NCBI GenBank assembly: GCA_033065855.1
Contig: JAVXUO010002627.1
Location: 243,501-307,500, forward strand
DNA: 64,000 nucleotides
Reading direction: 5' to 3'
Origin: Escallonia rubra
Lineage: Eukaryota > Streptophyta > Magnoliopsida > Escalloniales > Escalloniaceae
Shown here: positions 24,114 to 35,500 of the stretch, piece after piece
Position numbering within the stretch: the first letter of the stretch is position 1
Layout of the letters: the number at the start of each line of letters is the position of its first letter
Made by a program: the position numbers and the translations under genes
Notes under the pieces: model-generated
Database searches by the model: none
The model's input: only the letters and a program-made list of their open reading frames with translations
Told to the model about the DNA's origin: nothing

Positions 24114-25840
24114 TTAGAGTTTGAGCTCTCCGGACGCAATCTTGTCGGCGAAGACAAACTTGAGGCCCCTGCACCACTTGAGGCCATGACTGACCTTCCG
24201 ATGATAGGGGCAGTAGTTGTGATGGGCTAAGTCTTCCGGGGTAGGTTCAGCGTTGACATTGGGCAGGGTTATGGCATTGTCGTCGATCCATGTCTCAAGG
24301 AGATCTCTAACAGTCTTCAAGTCACACGGGTATTCCGGGGCAGGCATCGGCTGTCCTCTCTTGTCGGGACGCCCGTCCGTTCCTTGGGACTGACACTTGC
24401 GGTTGTTGTCGTCGTTACCAGCTGCTTCCATTGTCGTGGCCAAGGCAATATGAGGTTGGGGCTTTGGTGTCTTTGACGGACCGACCGAGTCATAGGTGCG
24501 TCGTGCAGCTTCCTTGAGATGTCTCCAAGACCGAAGCTGGAGGTTTTCAAGGTAGACCCTGTAGGTGTCCTTCATGTTCTTGATGCAAATGGGTACAAGG
24601 GTTTCATCTTTGCTGAAGTCAGTGCACTCCAAGCACTTGTGATAAAATCGCGTAACATAGGTGTTGAGGTCTTCCCCGGGATTCTGGCGGATCCCGGCAA
24701 TGTCAACGATGGTCACACGTTCCGTCTCATAGTGAAACTTGTCAAGGAAGAGCTGGACCATGTCGGACCATAAGTGGATAGTACTGTCAGGAATCTGATG
24801 ATACCAAGAGTAGGCGAGGGCAGTCAGGGACTTGTGAAATTCCCGAAGCTTCAAAGTGTCGTCTTCCCCGTAGTGCTCGAGGGAGCCAGCAAAACGGGTG
24901 AGATGCTCACGGGCATTGCCTTCTTTGCCGTTGAACAATGTGAAGGATGGTTGCTTGTACTTGACAGGGTAGGGCTTAGTAGCGAGGCTGCCAAAGTAGG
25001 GAGCATGACCTGACAGCTTAGAGGGGGAGTGGGGTAAGGATGACTGCTTGAGACGGTGAAGGAGGGCATCTAAGTCATGCTTGGTGACGTACGACGCATG
25101 TGAGGGTTTGTGCCCTGTCGTGATGATACGAGCACCAGAGCCCCCAGACGGTACAACCTGAGGCATTGAGGGGATGACGATGGTAGAGAGGGGTTGGTGG
25201 TGGTGAGCAACTTGTTGGGGCATGGTTTGCACATGGGTAGTGTCAGCTGCTGGAGGCCGGTCGACTGGAGTAAGCCGGGGGAATGACTTGTGTTTAGGTT
25301 TCGGCTAGTTATGTTCGGGTTAGGCTTCATCTCAATTGATTCGTGAGTCTTCGAAGTGCTTCGAGCAAGGGCAATACGTGGCGACGGGGGCTGAGGTGCC
25401 GCGAGTCCTACTGTCGAGGGCCCGGAGGACCAAGGCAGCGGTGGTCGCGACACTGGGGCCTGAGCAGTGTCCAAAACTAGCCCAGGCCTTGAAGGTTGGA
25501 TATGAGTAGGAGGGGCCAAACCTGGATCTTGGGATAACACGGGGTGAGTAATGGGCACAGGGTGCAAAGCTCTAAGGCTTTGGGAAATCGGTGATTGTGA
25601 AGTCAAGACTTGGATTGATTTTTGCATTTCCACCATGGCTGTCATAAGAGTGGCTATAGTGGGCGAAAACTGCTGGATGGCCGCGTTGACTGCAACTTGT
25701 ATGTCAGGTGCGGTAGTTTGTGGCTGGTCTTGGGGACGCACAGCACTGGTCCCCTCTTGTTCACCCGAGTGGTCATCTTCTTGCACGGCATGGATAAGGC
25801 CCTGGCTGGCAGCCCTCGTAACTTTTCGTTGTCTAGGCAT
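24114..25840 (-). pseudogene. Gypsy gag, one frameshift
   Basis: Gag forms the virus-like particle that packages retroelement RNA. From ATG at 25840 (MPRQRKVTRAAS) the N-terminal part is Gln/Pro/Ser-rich. Near 25290-25315 the frame shifts by one; a TAG just upstream rules out readthrough in the second frame. The central capsid-like Retrotrans_gag domain (about 25010-24500) contains FTLFNGKEG, LTALAYSWYHQIP and RQNPGEDLNTYVTRF. The C terminus has YCPYHRKVSHGLKWCRGLK, a CxxHx(n)HxxxxC knuckle of the kind seen in Tat/Ogre-lineage gags, and ends at TAA/TGA near 24114. The frame then stops and no pol follows. The ATG lies 48 nt after the primer-binding site. Recent activity is plausible apart from the single frameshift, which could be an ageing mark. 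Confidence 0.85.
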
Positions 25841-25887
25841 GGAGACTGAGTGCGGAAGATAGACAGACTGCAGTACGATGCTCACCT

Positions 25888-25905
25888 CCCCAGCGGAGTC
25901 GCCAA
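25888..25905 (-). other. Primer-binding site of the gag-only Gypsy element
   Basis: On the minus strand it reads TGGCGACTCCGCTGGGGA, starting three bases after the LTR's terminal CA. Its complement ends in CCA, as a tRNA 3' end must. This PBS type is known from Tat/Ogre-like elements and has been assigned to a tRNA-Arg; I give that identity from memory. Confidence 0.75.
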
Positions 25906-26639
25906 AATGATGCCAATGAATGTGGGTTCTTACTTACGTGGAGGTGCCACAAAGGCTGCAGTCCGAGTCAGCTTCCAAGTATGTTGATGTGAGACACAGC
26001 AAGGGTGGAACAAGGGCAGAGACCAAGGGCTTCCCAGACAGAGCTTGAGGGTGGCAGTGCTGCGAGGGCGATAACGCAAGATGAATATACGACGACAGTC
26101 ACAGTCCGATGCTTAGGTCCAGAGTCAGGGTACTGTATGTTTCTCTCTCTAGAATTCTAGAGTGAGAAAGTGAAAATGTGAGAGTGAAGAAGAAGTCCAA
26201 CCGTTATGTTCTGTTATCTCCTCTCCAAATGAATTCTCAAGACCTCTATTTATAGAGATTAAGATGATGATGTCATTAACCGACACGTGGCGCTCCCCGG
26301 GAATGACACGTCACCGGGGGGTCCACGGGTGCCGGTGCTCCACGGACTGTCGGATCGCATATTCACCCGGCCTGCTCCTCACAGCGTCACTCTGTCTGTC
26401 TGGAAAGACTGGCTCCCACAGCGTTGGTGTGGCCAGAGAACCCCCTTGATCTAGCCTCCAATCCAAGCCCTTGCGGAGTCCCACAGGCTTGGCAGCGGTG
26501 GGGAAGACCCGACGCCCAACTGTCAGGTGAACTAGGCACGATGCCCTCCGAAGACCTGCTCCCGTCTCGAAGTGACCCGGGGGTCATAGTCCCTAGGGGT
26601 GCCAACGCAAGCCCCGAGTGCCGGAGCACGTAGGCCAGT

Positions 26640-27490
26640 CACGCAGGCACCCTGACGGAGATAGTGTCCCGGAGGAGTCGCCTATTCCGCAGGCCGAGGT
26701 AGCATCCCGGAGGAGCCGTCTACCTGGCAGAAGGGGCGTCTTCGTGCCGGAGCACTTAGAGCTCCCTGGCAAAGATAGTGTCCCGGAGGAGTCGCCTATC
26801 CCTGCGGGTGAGTCCTTATGCCGGAGCACTTGGAGCGAGTCAAGGTAGCATCCCGGAGGAGCCGTCTACCCGACTGGCCGAGGTAGCATCCCGGAGGAGC
26901 CGTCTACCTGGCGGAAGGGGAGTTGAAGAGCTCCCTGGCAGAGATAGTGTCCCGGAGGAGTCGCCTATCCCCGCGGGTGAGTCCTTATGCCAGAGCACTC
27001 GGAGCATGTCAAGGTAGCATCCCGGAGGAGCCGTCTACCCGACTGGCCGAGGTAGCATCCCGGAGGAGCCGTCTACCTGGCGGAAGGGGAGTTGAAGAGC
27101 TCCCTGGCAGAGATAGTGTCCCGGAGGAGTCGCCTATCCCCGCGGGTGAGTCCTTATGCCGGAGCACTCGGAGCATGTCAAGGTAGCCTCCCGGAGGAGC
27201 CGTCTACCCGACTGGCCGAGGTAGCATCCCGGAGGAGCCGTCTACCTGGTGGAAGGGGAGTTGAAGAGCTTCCTGGCAGAGATAGTGTCCCGGAGGAGTC
27301 GCCTATCCCCGCGGGTGAGTCCTTATGCCGAAGCACTCGGAGCATGTCAAGATAGCATCCCGAAGGAGCCGTCTACTCGACTGGCCGAGGTAGCATCCCG
27401 GAGGAACCGTCTACCTGGCGGAAGGGGAGTTGAAGAGCTCCCTGGCAGAGATAGTGTCCCGGAGGAGTCGCCTATCCCTGCGGGTGATGT
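26640..27490. repeat. 169-bp tandem repeat array in the 5' LTR
   Basis: About five units contain GGTAGCATCCCGGAGGAGCC and GATAGTGTCCCGGAGGAGTC in alternation. Matching points recur at 26923, 27092 and about 27261. Most units are nearly identical, and the first two are more diverged. Two to three units of the same array occur in the 3' LTR (20204 and 20373 are 169 bp apart). The copy-number difference between the LTRs shows expansion or contraction after insertion. Confidence 0.88.
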
Positions 27491-27879
27491 ACACTCCAGA
27501 GAGTGGGTTGAAGCATGTTCCATGACCAAGGCAAGGTGCGCATGGTGTGATGAATGAGTGTGGTGCCCGGGGGCATGATGACATGATTGTGGCGCATGGG
27601 CGCGATGAAGTGAGTAAGGTGCCGGGAGCACGTCTATGTTAGTAGCGCGGCGCATGGGCGCCACGGAGTGCGTAAGGTGCCGGGGGCATGTTTGTGTCAA
27701 TGGTGGCGCATGGGCGCGACATAGTGCGTATAGTGCCGGGGGCACGGTAGTATGACAGAGAGCCTGGGGGCACGGCTGTATCAGCGGCGCGGCGCACGGG
27801 CGCGGCGAAGTGTTGGAGTGTGACGCCCGAACGTCGGTGACGGGGGTCACGGAGACGACGTCCGGGTGACGGACGATGA

Positions 27880-28270
27880 GCGTCGTGGAGTTGTGTCTGG
27901 GCGACGGGGTCGCGGAGTTGTGTCCGGGCGACGGGGGTCGCGGAGTTGTGTCCGGGCGACGGGGTCGCGGAGTTGTGTCCGGGCGACCGGGGTCGCGGAG
28001 TTGTGTCCGGGCGACCGGGGTCGCGGAGTTGTGTCCGGGCGACGGGGTCGCGGAGTTGTGTCCGGGCGACGGGGTCGCGGAGTTGTGTCCGGGCGACCGG
28101 GGTCGCGGAGTTGTGTCGGGGCGACGGGGTTCGCGGAGTTGTGTCCGGGCGACGGGGGTCGCGGAGTTGTGTCCGGGCGACGGGGGTCGCGGAGTTGACG
28201 TCCGGACGACGGGCGACGGGCGTCGCGGAGTTGACGTCCGGACGACGGGCGACGGGCGTCGCGGAGGATG
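27880..28270. repeat. Short G-rich tandem array in the 5' LTR
   Basis: Units of about 25-27 bp (GTCGCGGAGTTGTGTCCGGGC with GACGGG or GACCGG) are repeated some 13 times. The equivalent array at 20995-21330 in the 3' LTR has fewer units. Both strands stay open in several frames, a composition effect. Confidence 0.88.
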
Positions 28271-28349
28271 CAAGGCCTCTTGAAGAGAAGTGAAAATATT
28301 AAGTATGGAGACCAAAGGCCAACCCTTTGGGGAAGGCCAAGGCCAACCT

Positions 28350-28485
28350 CAAGGGGAGGCCGAGGCCGACCCCCATGGGGAGGCCGAGGCCGACCCCAAT
28401 AAGGAGGCCGAGGCCGAGGCCGACCCCAAGGGGAAGGCCAAGGCCGAGGCCGACCCCAAGGGGGAGGCCAAGGCCAACTTCCTTG
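28350..28485. repeat. GGCCGAGGCCGACCCC tandem array in the 5' LTR
   Basis: Imperfect units of about 27-33 bp contain GAGGCCGAGGCCGACCCCAA. The counterpart is at 21400-21535 in the 3' LTR. Similar GGCCGAGGCCGAG blocks recur in the internal G-rich region (22480-22900), suggesting that the internal tract grew from the same motif. Confidence 0.8.
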
Positions 28486-28680
28486 GGCAAGTGTCATGGC
28501 GCGTCGATGGGCGACGGGCGAAGTGCGACGATCAAAGCGTCATGAGGCTTGGTCACGTTCCTTGAGCGTGCATGTTTTGACCGGTTGTGAGCGTTGAAAA
28601 TGTTTGTTGCTTGTGCGGACGTGTCATGCAAAATGGGACCGTAGTGGGCCTTTGGGTACGACCAGAATAGGTTGGGAACA

Positions 28681-29192
28681 CTGTGTGAAGAGTCACTGGA
28701 AGAAGAATGATTGATCATGTTTCCTGATGGTCCCACGGAATGTGCCAATCTGTTGCAGCTAAAAACTGGATCGGGAACCACACTAGAAAATAGGCCTACA
28801 AAAGAGAACAAGGAGTGACCGCCGGGTGGGGTTCCGGCGGGGGAACGCTCCGATGCTTAAGTTAAAGATGGCTAACAAAGTAGAACTCTGAAAAGCAATA
28901 GTACACAGTGTATATGTGTGTGAAGTTATCGATACCTGAGGGGTCTGACCCCCTTATATAATAGTAAGAAAATGTGCCCTAGTAGGACTGAGCTATGAGC
29001 AAGTCCAATTAGGATTGTATTAGGATCCTAGAGGATCACATCTCTATCTCAGATGATAGAGTTAGAATCTTCTTAGGATTCTTCTGGATGATCAGTATGG
29101 AAAATGCCAAATCAGCAATAAACTGGCAGGGGCTACGTGTCACAAATGCCACGTGTCATCCATAGATTAGAGGCGTATTTTTAGCTATATTA
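28681..29192 (-). repeat. 5' LTR, primer-binding site and gag start of the outer Gypsy element
   Basis: The LTR is 28751-29192. On the minus strand it starts TAATATAGC, probably a decayed TG, and ends GCTGCAACA. A TATATAAGGGGG promoter-like box lies near 28955. The primer-binding site is 28730-28747 (TGGCACATTCCGTGGGAC on minus), followed by an ATG at 28718 and about twelve serine-rich codons, cut at 28681 by the inserted element. Confidence 0.62.
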
Positions 29193-29197
29193 GAATG

Positions 29198-29232
29198 ATT
29201 TACAAGATTCATACTTTTATAGGTAATATAGA
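29198..29232 (-). mobile_element. Helitron 5' terminus
   Basis: On the minus strand the end reads TCTATATTACCTATAAAAG, starting at 29232, with a host A before it (T at 29233 on plus). This is the canonical TC start of a plant Helitron. Its partner body lies at 7725-7944, on the other side of the Gypsy shell. Confidence 0.65.
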
Positions 29233-29526
29233 TTAATTAAGTTTGATCATTCTAAAATCAACTCCAAACACCCCTAAATTACTTTTTAATCCGACATTGC
29301 CAGGCCCAAGCTCCACGCAGCCCGGAATTGATGTTGCCCAGCCCGATATGAGCCCCTAAATACAGAGCCCTTTATTTCCTTAAATTAGCGACGAAAATTT
29401 GATTCGCACGGACACCATAAAATTCTCTCGGCAGCGAAGAGGAAAAGGCAAGCACAGCACGGCAAAAATCCTCCATTTCAAAGAAGAAACCAAGACATAG
29501 AAAAGTTTGAGCACTGAAATCTGGAG
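29233..29526 (+). promoter_or_regulatory. Upstream region and 5' UTR of MIC10
   Basis: Only about 290 bp separate the transposon stack from the MIC10 ATG. The last 120 bp are purine-rich without an upstream ATG close to the start, as a leader would be. No clear TATA box is evident. The promoter must be short or lie partly inside transposon sequence. Confidence 0.45.
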
Positions 29527-32500
29527 ATGGCAGAAAATAAGCAAATCCCACCACCGCAATACGACCTGAATGCGAAGTGGGACGCCTGCCTCGATCTGGG
29601 TGTCCGTCGATTCGTTTACTCCTCCTTCGCCGGCGCTTTCGGCGGTCTCCTCCTCTTCCGTATGTCCTCCTTATTTATGTTGTTTTCCATTCTAGGAACG
29701 TTTGTATTTTGGTTTCCCAGAAGATTATTAAGTCATACATGGTTTATGCCCGTTTCTCTCTTCTTCTTTGTCCATTCTTTTCTGCATCAAAATGGATAGT
29801 TTTTCAATGTCCTTCCAGGCTTTCTAACCCACAATGTGTAATGTTTAAATATTCATTGAATCTGAATTCTTACCAGTGGGGGCGAAAATAAACAACTTAC
29901 TTTTTTTTCTATCAAAGTGACTAGCTATTTCTGAAGTTCTGATATTATATAATGAAAAAAAAAGAGAAACTCTACGTGGTACATTAGTCAATTGTTGTCT
30001 TGGTAAGTTGGTGGAATCTGCACTAGAGTCGCAATTGAAAAATATAACTTCATCAGGACGCCTGGCGTTTGAAGTATCAATTGAGTTTGACAGTCGGAGC
30101 ACCTCTTTTGTTATTATATATGATCAATAAATGTTTATAGTCTCTTAAGGAATATTACATACATAAATATGTGCACATTTGTCTGTTTTGTAACATAAAA
30201 GACAATTAGTGTGCATTATCAATATGTGCACATTCATCGTAAGTGTTGTAGTGCAGCTGGTTTAATTCCTTCCACCAGTAGGTCCCCGTTTCGAAATCTC
30301 ACTGTCCAAAACTCTTTTTGTGCAAGGAAATGCTTAACAAAATGACAAGTTGGCATGGCTGTGTACTTTAATGGGCAAGGTCCATTATCTGCAGTGAATA
30401 GCTAATACATTAGATAAAGCAAATATGTGGAATGCAAGATTGAGCAGTGCGCATTGGGAATGTAAATGTAAATTTAGTTCAGTGTGCAGCGTGAATAGAA
30501 ATTGAACAATATATGCTACAGTCGTATCTCCTTGGTACTTATTACTGGGTTAGATGATTGTTAGCTTGTATCTATTGTTTAAGTTACTTTACGCTGAAGA
30601 AAGGTACATCAAGTATTTAGTAGTTAATGATGGGTAAGGCTTTAAATGGACCTGCCAAGGAGACGAGGAATATCTGTTGTGTGAAGGGATCTTAATGAAT
30701 GACTAACTTTCTTATTGATGTTACATAAAGGTATAATCTATTGGCATCCTCGCTAATGTTGCAACAATTGGCATGTTGTTCTTAGTGTTAGTTTCATAAT
30801 TGTAACTAGACTCTGAACTTGTTTGGAGATGTTGGAAGAATTTTCTGAATTTTGGCTTCTTGTCCAACTTCAGGTTTTTTCCGTTCGTGGAAAATAAAAC
30901 TACATCCATTATTTATATCATTTTGTAGTTAGCTATGTGCAAGGTTTTCTTGAAGGTGGATCCTTCGAATTTGAGATTGACGAAAGGAGAACTCCTGGAG
31001 TTTATGAAGTTTCTCTTACTTCCAATCCTTCCCTTCTTCCTAGTCTGCAATAGTGCTTTTGAGCAAAGACCTTCGCGAGAACAAGTGCCAGAACCTCAAC
31101 AAAAGATGTTTTTAGGTGATTGAGTATTATCAGGAGATTCTAGGCTTTGAGATCGAAATTTTGCTGTGTGTCCCATCCCACATGATAGTGTGGTTGAGAA
31201 GAGGCAGGAGATATTGTAGATGAGCTCCTCTCTTGTGCATTTTGGCAGGGTGCTCTAGGCTGTCTATTTCTCAACCTTGGATTATCTTCCATTAGTGGTT
31301 GACTAAACCTACCACATCTCAATTCTCCCATGACTTAATTACGGTTCTTAAGACTGGAACAACTTGAGCACCATCCACTTGCTAGAGAAACTCTCCAAAG
31401 AACAGTCTCCAGGCTCAGAGACACCTTGACTTTAAAGGAGACCCGGACAAGGCAATATTGTTGCTACACTGTGCAACAGGTCAATTTGACCATCATACAA
31501 AGAGCAGACAGTATCTAATTTGAAAAGACAGAGGGAAACTTGCTTATCAGCAAGAGGAGTTTTAAACATTTAAAGTTAGATGGATGGCATGGGCTGCTTT
31601 CAGGCCTCTTGGAGCTATTAAGCATCTTAGAATATTCAAATTTATTATCCTTCTGGGCAGAGAATCGGGAAGTTCCATGAGCTTTTAATTCTGCTCTATG
31701 ATGGAGTGCTTTACTGTTTAGGCGTGCCATCCGTTTTCTTGTCTTGTATAGAACCAGAAGCACTCTTATAGCCACATGAAAAACGGTATACATCATATAG
31801 TTTACACGAGTACAAGTTGAATAAATTGCTTGAAAGTCATTTTAGCATCGACTGCTTGATCTTGTTTTTACTCAAAAGGAAGTTAGGGGGCCTGCTAATA
31901 CCCTTACTGGTTGTGTGTGTGAGAGACAGAGAAGAGAAAAGGGAAATTAGGGGGCTGTTAATTTCCTCACTCAGATCTCCATCTAGTGTGTATTACATAA
32001 TTCATCCTTCTCTCTTTGCTGACATTTATTGATATGGTTTCAATTGGGGGAGAGTGGACAAGGGAACATAATTTTTCATGGATGTTGTTTTGCACGTGTG
32101 TCAATTTGCTAGGGTAGGAACCTTAAATAATGGTTGCAGCCTATGGAATAATGGTTGAAATGCCGTTATAAGATTATTATGTTGCATCCGTTCTATTTGA
32201 TTATTGATTTTTCAAGAAGTCATATTTATATATTTTGCTTGTCAGGGAGTCCCGCGACACGCTGGGCGTCAGTAGCTTTTGGTGCTGGATTGGGTATTGG
32301 ATCTGCATACACTGAGTGCTCTCAAAAATTTGAGGGCTCTCCTGCAAAGTTGACTCCTCATGTTTCAGATACAGCTGCTGTGAAGGTAAATCTCACCATT
32401 GTCGTGACATTTTGCTTAAATTTTGTTATTAAAGTGGGCGACACCTTCCTCAATTATCTCTTGGTACTTTTCCTAACAAGATTTGCCATTGTAATTTTGG

Positions 32501-35500
32501 TTTAGTACTCACCATCTTTAGCAGGATCGCAACCATTACTCCAAGAAACAAAACGGGATACTAAAGACAGCCTCCTTCTCTTAGAAATGTGTAGTTGGCC
32601 CCTTCAAAAACCTATGAATAACTTCATCCCTAGTAGACTTGGATATTTAGTTGCACGAATTGGCGGGTGGCATTCTGGAAGAGTTTAAGGTTTGGATAAG
32701 ATTAAATAATAAAAAGATTTATATTCATGAGTGTCTTTCTTTACATTTCCTTTGTAATGACTAAGCTCATTTTGAACCTATCTATACGAAATTTTTGGGG
32801 GTCTGGTGACGTAGCAGGATGTGTTGGACTAGTAGAAATGTTGGGCTATGCCTCTTCTCTTCTTCATTTACAGTTTGCTAAGTGGCCCTTGGATAAGATT
32901 CCTGCAATGAAGCTTCAAGTAGCATGCCAAAAACGAGTCACTTTAAGAGCCACTCTCCTATAGCTTTTTACAATTGCTGAACTTCAATTTCCTGCACCTC
33001 CTCTACAAGAATAAGCTTATTCTTTGTAAGGCTCATCTTCTGTTCCGACATTGCAACCGACACGTTGGCTAATTAAGATTCCTCTTCATCTTTAGTGTAT
33101 TCATTACTAAATTTAGTACTGAAAGGAAATAAAGGATCTCCCTGTCTAGAAGTTAAGAGCTTTTCGACCATGCTCGAAGATATATTAGTGTGGAATGGAA
33201 AGGGATAGGATAGGATACCTTTAGAGCAAAAACAGCTTTACGCGTTTTATTTATTAATATAGTTTGGTGTACAGTTGACTTTGTTGTTTAGTTAATGAAA
33301 AAGGGATTGATACCAAGTTGAATGAAAGAATAGCTTAGAGAGATAACAATGGTACAATTGGTATGAAACATTTTAGTTTTGGTGGCTAGTTTTGTTGTTA
33401 AGGTTTTTGTTTTGTAATTTTTAGTTGACTGATGAATATTGTATGGTTCAGAATGTTGGGCAACTAAGATACACCATCCACATATGAAGCGTGTAGCCGC
33501 AATGCTAATGCTTAGTTGGATGTGCGCCACACAAGGGGGGATAGAATTAGAAAGCAAGAAAGTGGAGGTGGTGCCAATTGAGGAAAAGATAGTGACCATT
33601 TGTTGAGATGTTTTACTCATATCCAACATAGGCCTCTAGATGCCCCCGTAAGAAGTGATTCTGCCAAGTTGGTGGGGTAAGACAAGGTAGGGTGTCCTAG
33701 GAATTTATCAAACTGCTAAAATGCAAGTAATCCCCTAGGGTTTGCTCCTGACCTTTTAAATGGGGCATTTAAAACCCTGATGCTATAGAAAGTTGGAATT
33801 GGATAGAAAACTGACGCTGTAAGATTTGGGACAGAATTTGCATCAGCAATGCACATGCAACAATATAAAAGGTATTTAGGTGACCAATTTCGAATATAAA
33901 GGAAAATCAAAGTCCCAGCCGCGTGTCAAAATTTTTTGACTGCTTAAAATCTTACTTATTTTCTCTTTCTCTTTTTCTTTTTCTGTCACCAATAAAACCA
34001 CCAACTCCACCGAACCACTACCAGATTGTCTCCCTCCCTTGCTGTCCTGCCTTCTCTCTCCTGTGCAGCCCAGTACACCATATTCTTCAAATCAAAACTA
34101 AGTTAATTCACCCACTGACCTTACCCACCACCACAACAACAATATACTATTGTGCGTGGAGACACAGAATGCACCCTGATCACCCACAAGCTTTACCACA
34201 TCGTGCGGCGCAACGTCAGCCAGAGATTCGTGTTGTCAATTGCGGATCAGTTGGTATTGTGTCTCCGCCGCCGAGTTTATTCCGTGATTCTGATTTGTGA
34301 CGGATGCTTGGTTAGATATCTATGATTGAGATGTGGATAGGCGGTGGTTTATTGGCAGGGGGTGTTGTTTGGTTTGTTGCGGGGTTAAGGAAGGGGTGAA
34401 GGGGTGGGGGATTAGAGGTGATTTTTGTTGGGGCTCCGTGTGATTGAGTTATAGAGTGAGAGAGAATAGGAAAGGTGGGACAGTGAGGGAGGGAGATAAT
34501 TGGTCGTGGTGGTGGGAACGAAGAAGCAACATCAAGAGTACCTTGTCTAGCCCATCTGTGTTGAAGCCTCCAATTAAGGGAAACTCTTTAAAATTGTATG
34601 CTTCAGCTGCTTCCATCTTCACAGAAAGTTTGTTACCGTAAGTAATGAAAAAGGCTTGGAGCAGGCAATTTCCTACCTGTCTAGAGTACTTACCCCTGTA
34701 TAATAGAGGTACACTACAATAAAAAAAACATTGTTTAGCCTTGCATTTCTCTCTTCCCATGTTACATGGACTCTTCAGAATGCATGAAGTACCCGTGTCG
34801 GACGCTCGACACTTGGACATGGTTATGGGATATGTGTCCGACACATCTCATAGGATATACTACTATCAACACTATCTTATAGTGTTCCTTTTGATTTCTT
34901 TGGCTTTGAGACAAGACAAGTTCTCAACTAAAACCATGTGCACATAAAACATCATTTTACCTTAGAAATAATTAATAAGTAATGCTAGATATGAGTATTT
35001 TGCCATGTCCCATTTTAAAAGTTAGACAAATCTGACACTTGGACACGTATCCGATCCGGACACTTGTACCGAGTCCATATAACATAGTTCTCCTCAAACT
35101 GATCTGGTAATAATTATCGAGGCCAATTTTATGAAATTTAGCTTTGGACTTCATGGAATTTAGCTTGACATACCAGCCACAAAGAGCTACTCCTTCTGTG
35201 GACATTGGCTTTGAGTGGAGTTTGGGAATGAAAGCCTTAGATGCATCTATTGTAGCTCTACTGTTTGATGGGGCAAAACCAAAAGAGACATTTGGTGCAC
35301 GCATTGTCATAGATTTCACAGGCCCCAATAATTAGGCAGAGTATGAGGCCTTTATTATTGGCTTAGAAGTTTCCTAAAGATGGGGTTTACGACAGCTGAG
35401 GTGATTGGTGATTCATAATTGGTCTTTCACAAATGGCCGAGAATTTAAAGCGTAAACGCTGGGATTTGGCTCCTTATTTTGCAAATTGTCACCCAATATT

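Larger units (their letters stand above)
20174..28680 (-). mobile_element. Gag-only (non-autonomous) Ty3/Gypsy element with giant repeat-rich LTRs
   Basis: Minus orientation: 5' LTR 25909-28680, primer-binding site 25888-25905, gag 25840-24114, then noncoding DNA to a purine-rich tract next to a 3' LTR that begins at 21746. No protease, reverse transcriptase, RNase H or integrase motif follows gag, so it depended on a partner's pol. The 3' LTR lacks its inner half, ending near 20174. Its 5' end interrupts the gag start of the outer Gypsy element at 28680/28681. Confidence 0.75.
25909..28680 (-). repeat. 5' LTR (2.77 kb) of the gag-only Gypsy element
   Basis: On the minus strand it runs from TGTTCCCAACC (28680) to GGCATCA (25909). 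Three tandem-repeat families fill its first two thirds: GGCCGAGGCCGACCCC units, 25-27-bp GTCGCGGAGTTGTGTCCGGGC units, and 169-bp units. The last third (25909-26630) is single copy. This length is unusual for a gag-only element. Confidence 0.75.
7945..29192 (-). mobile_element. Outer Ty3/Gypsy element shell with later insertions
   Basis: The two ends are pieces of the same LTR, about 90% identical by eye. The left piece (7945-8133) starts TGTTGCAGC and is preceded by GAATG (7940-7944). The right LTR (28751-29192) is followed by GAATG (29193-29197). An exact 5-bp duplication 21 kb apart marks both as ends of one insertion. A primer-binding site and gag ATG lie just inside the right LTR, which fixes the orientation as minus. 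Most of the internal region and part of the 3' LTR are gone. They are replaced by later insertions and, I infer, a deletion with its junction near 20174. Confidence 0.6.
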
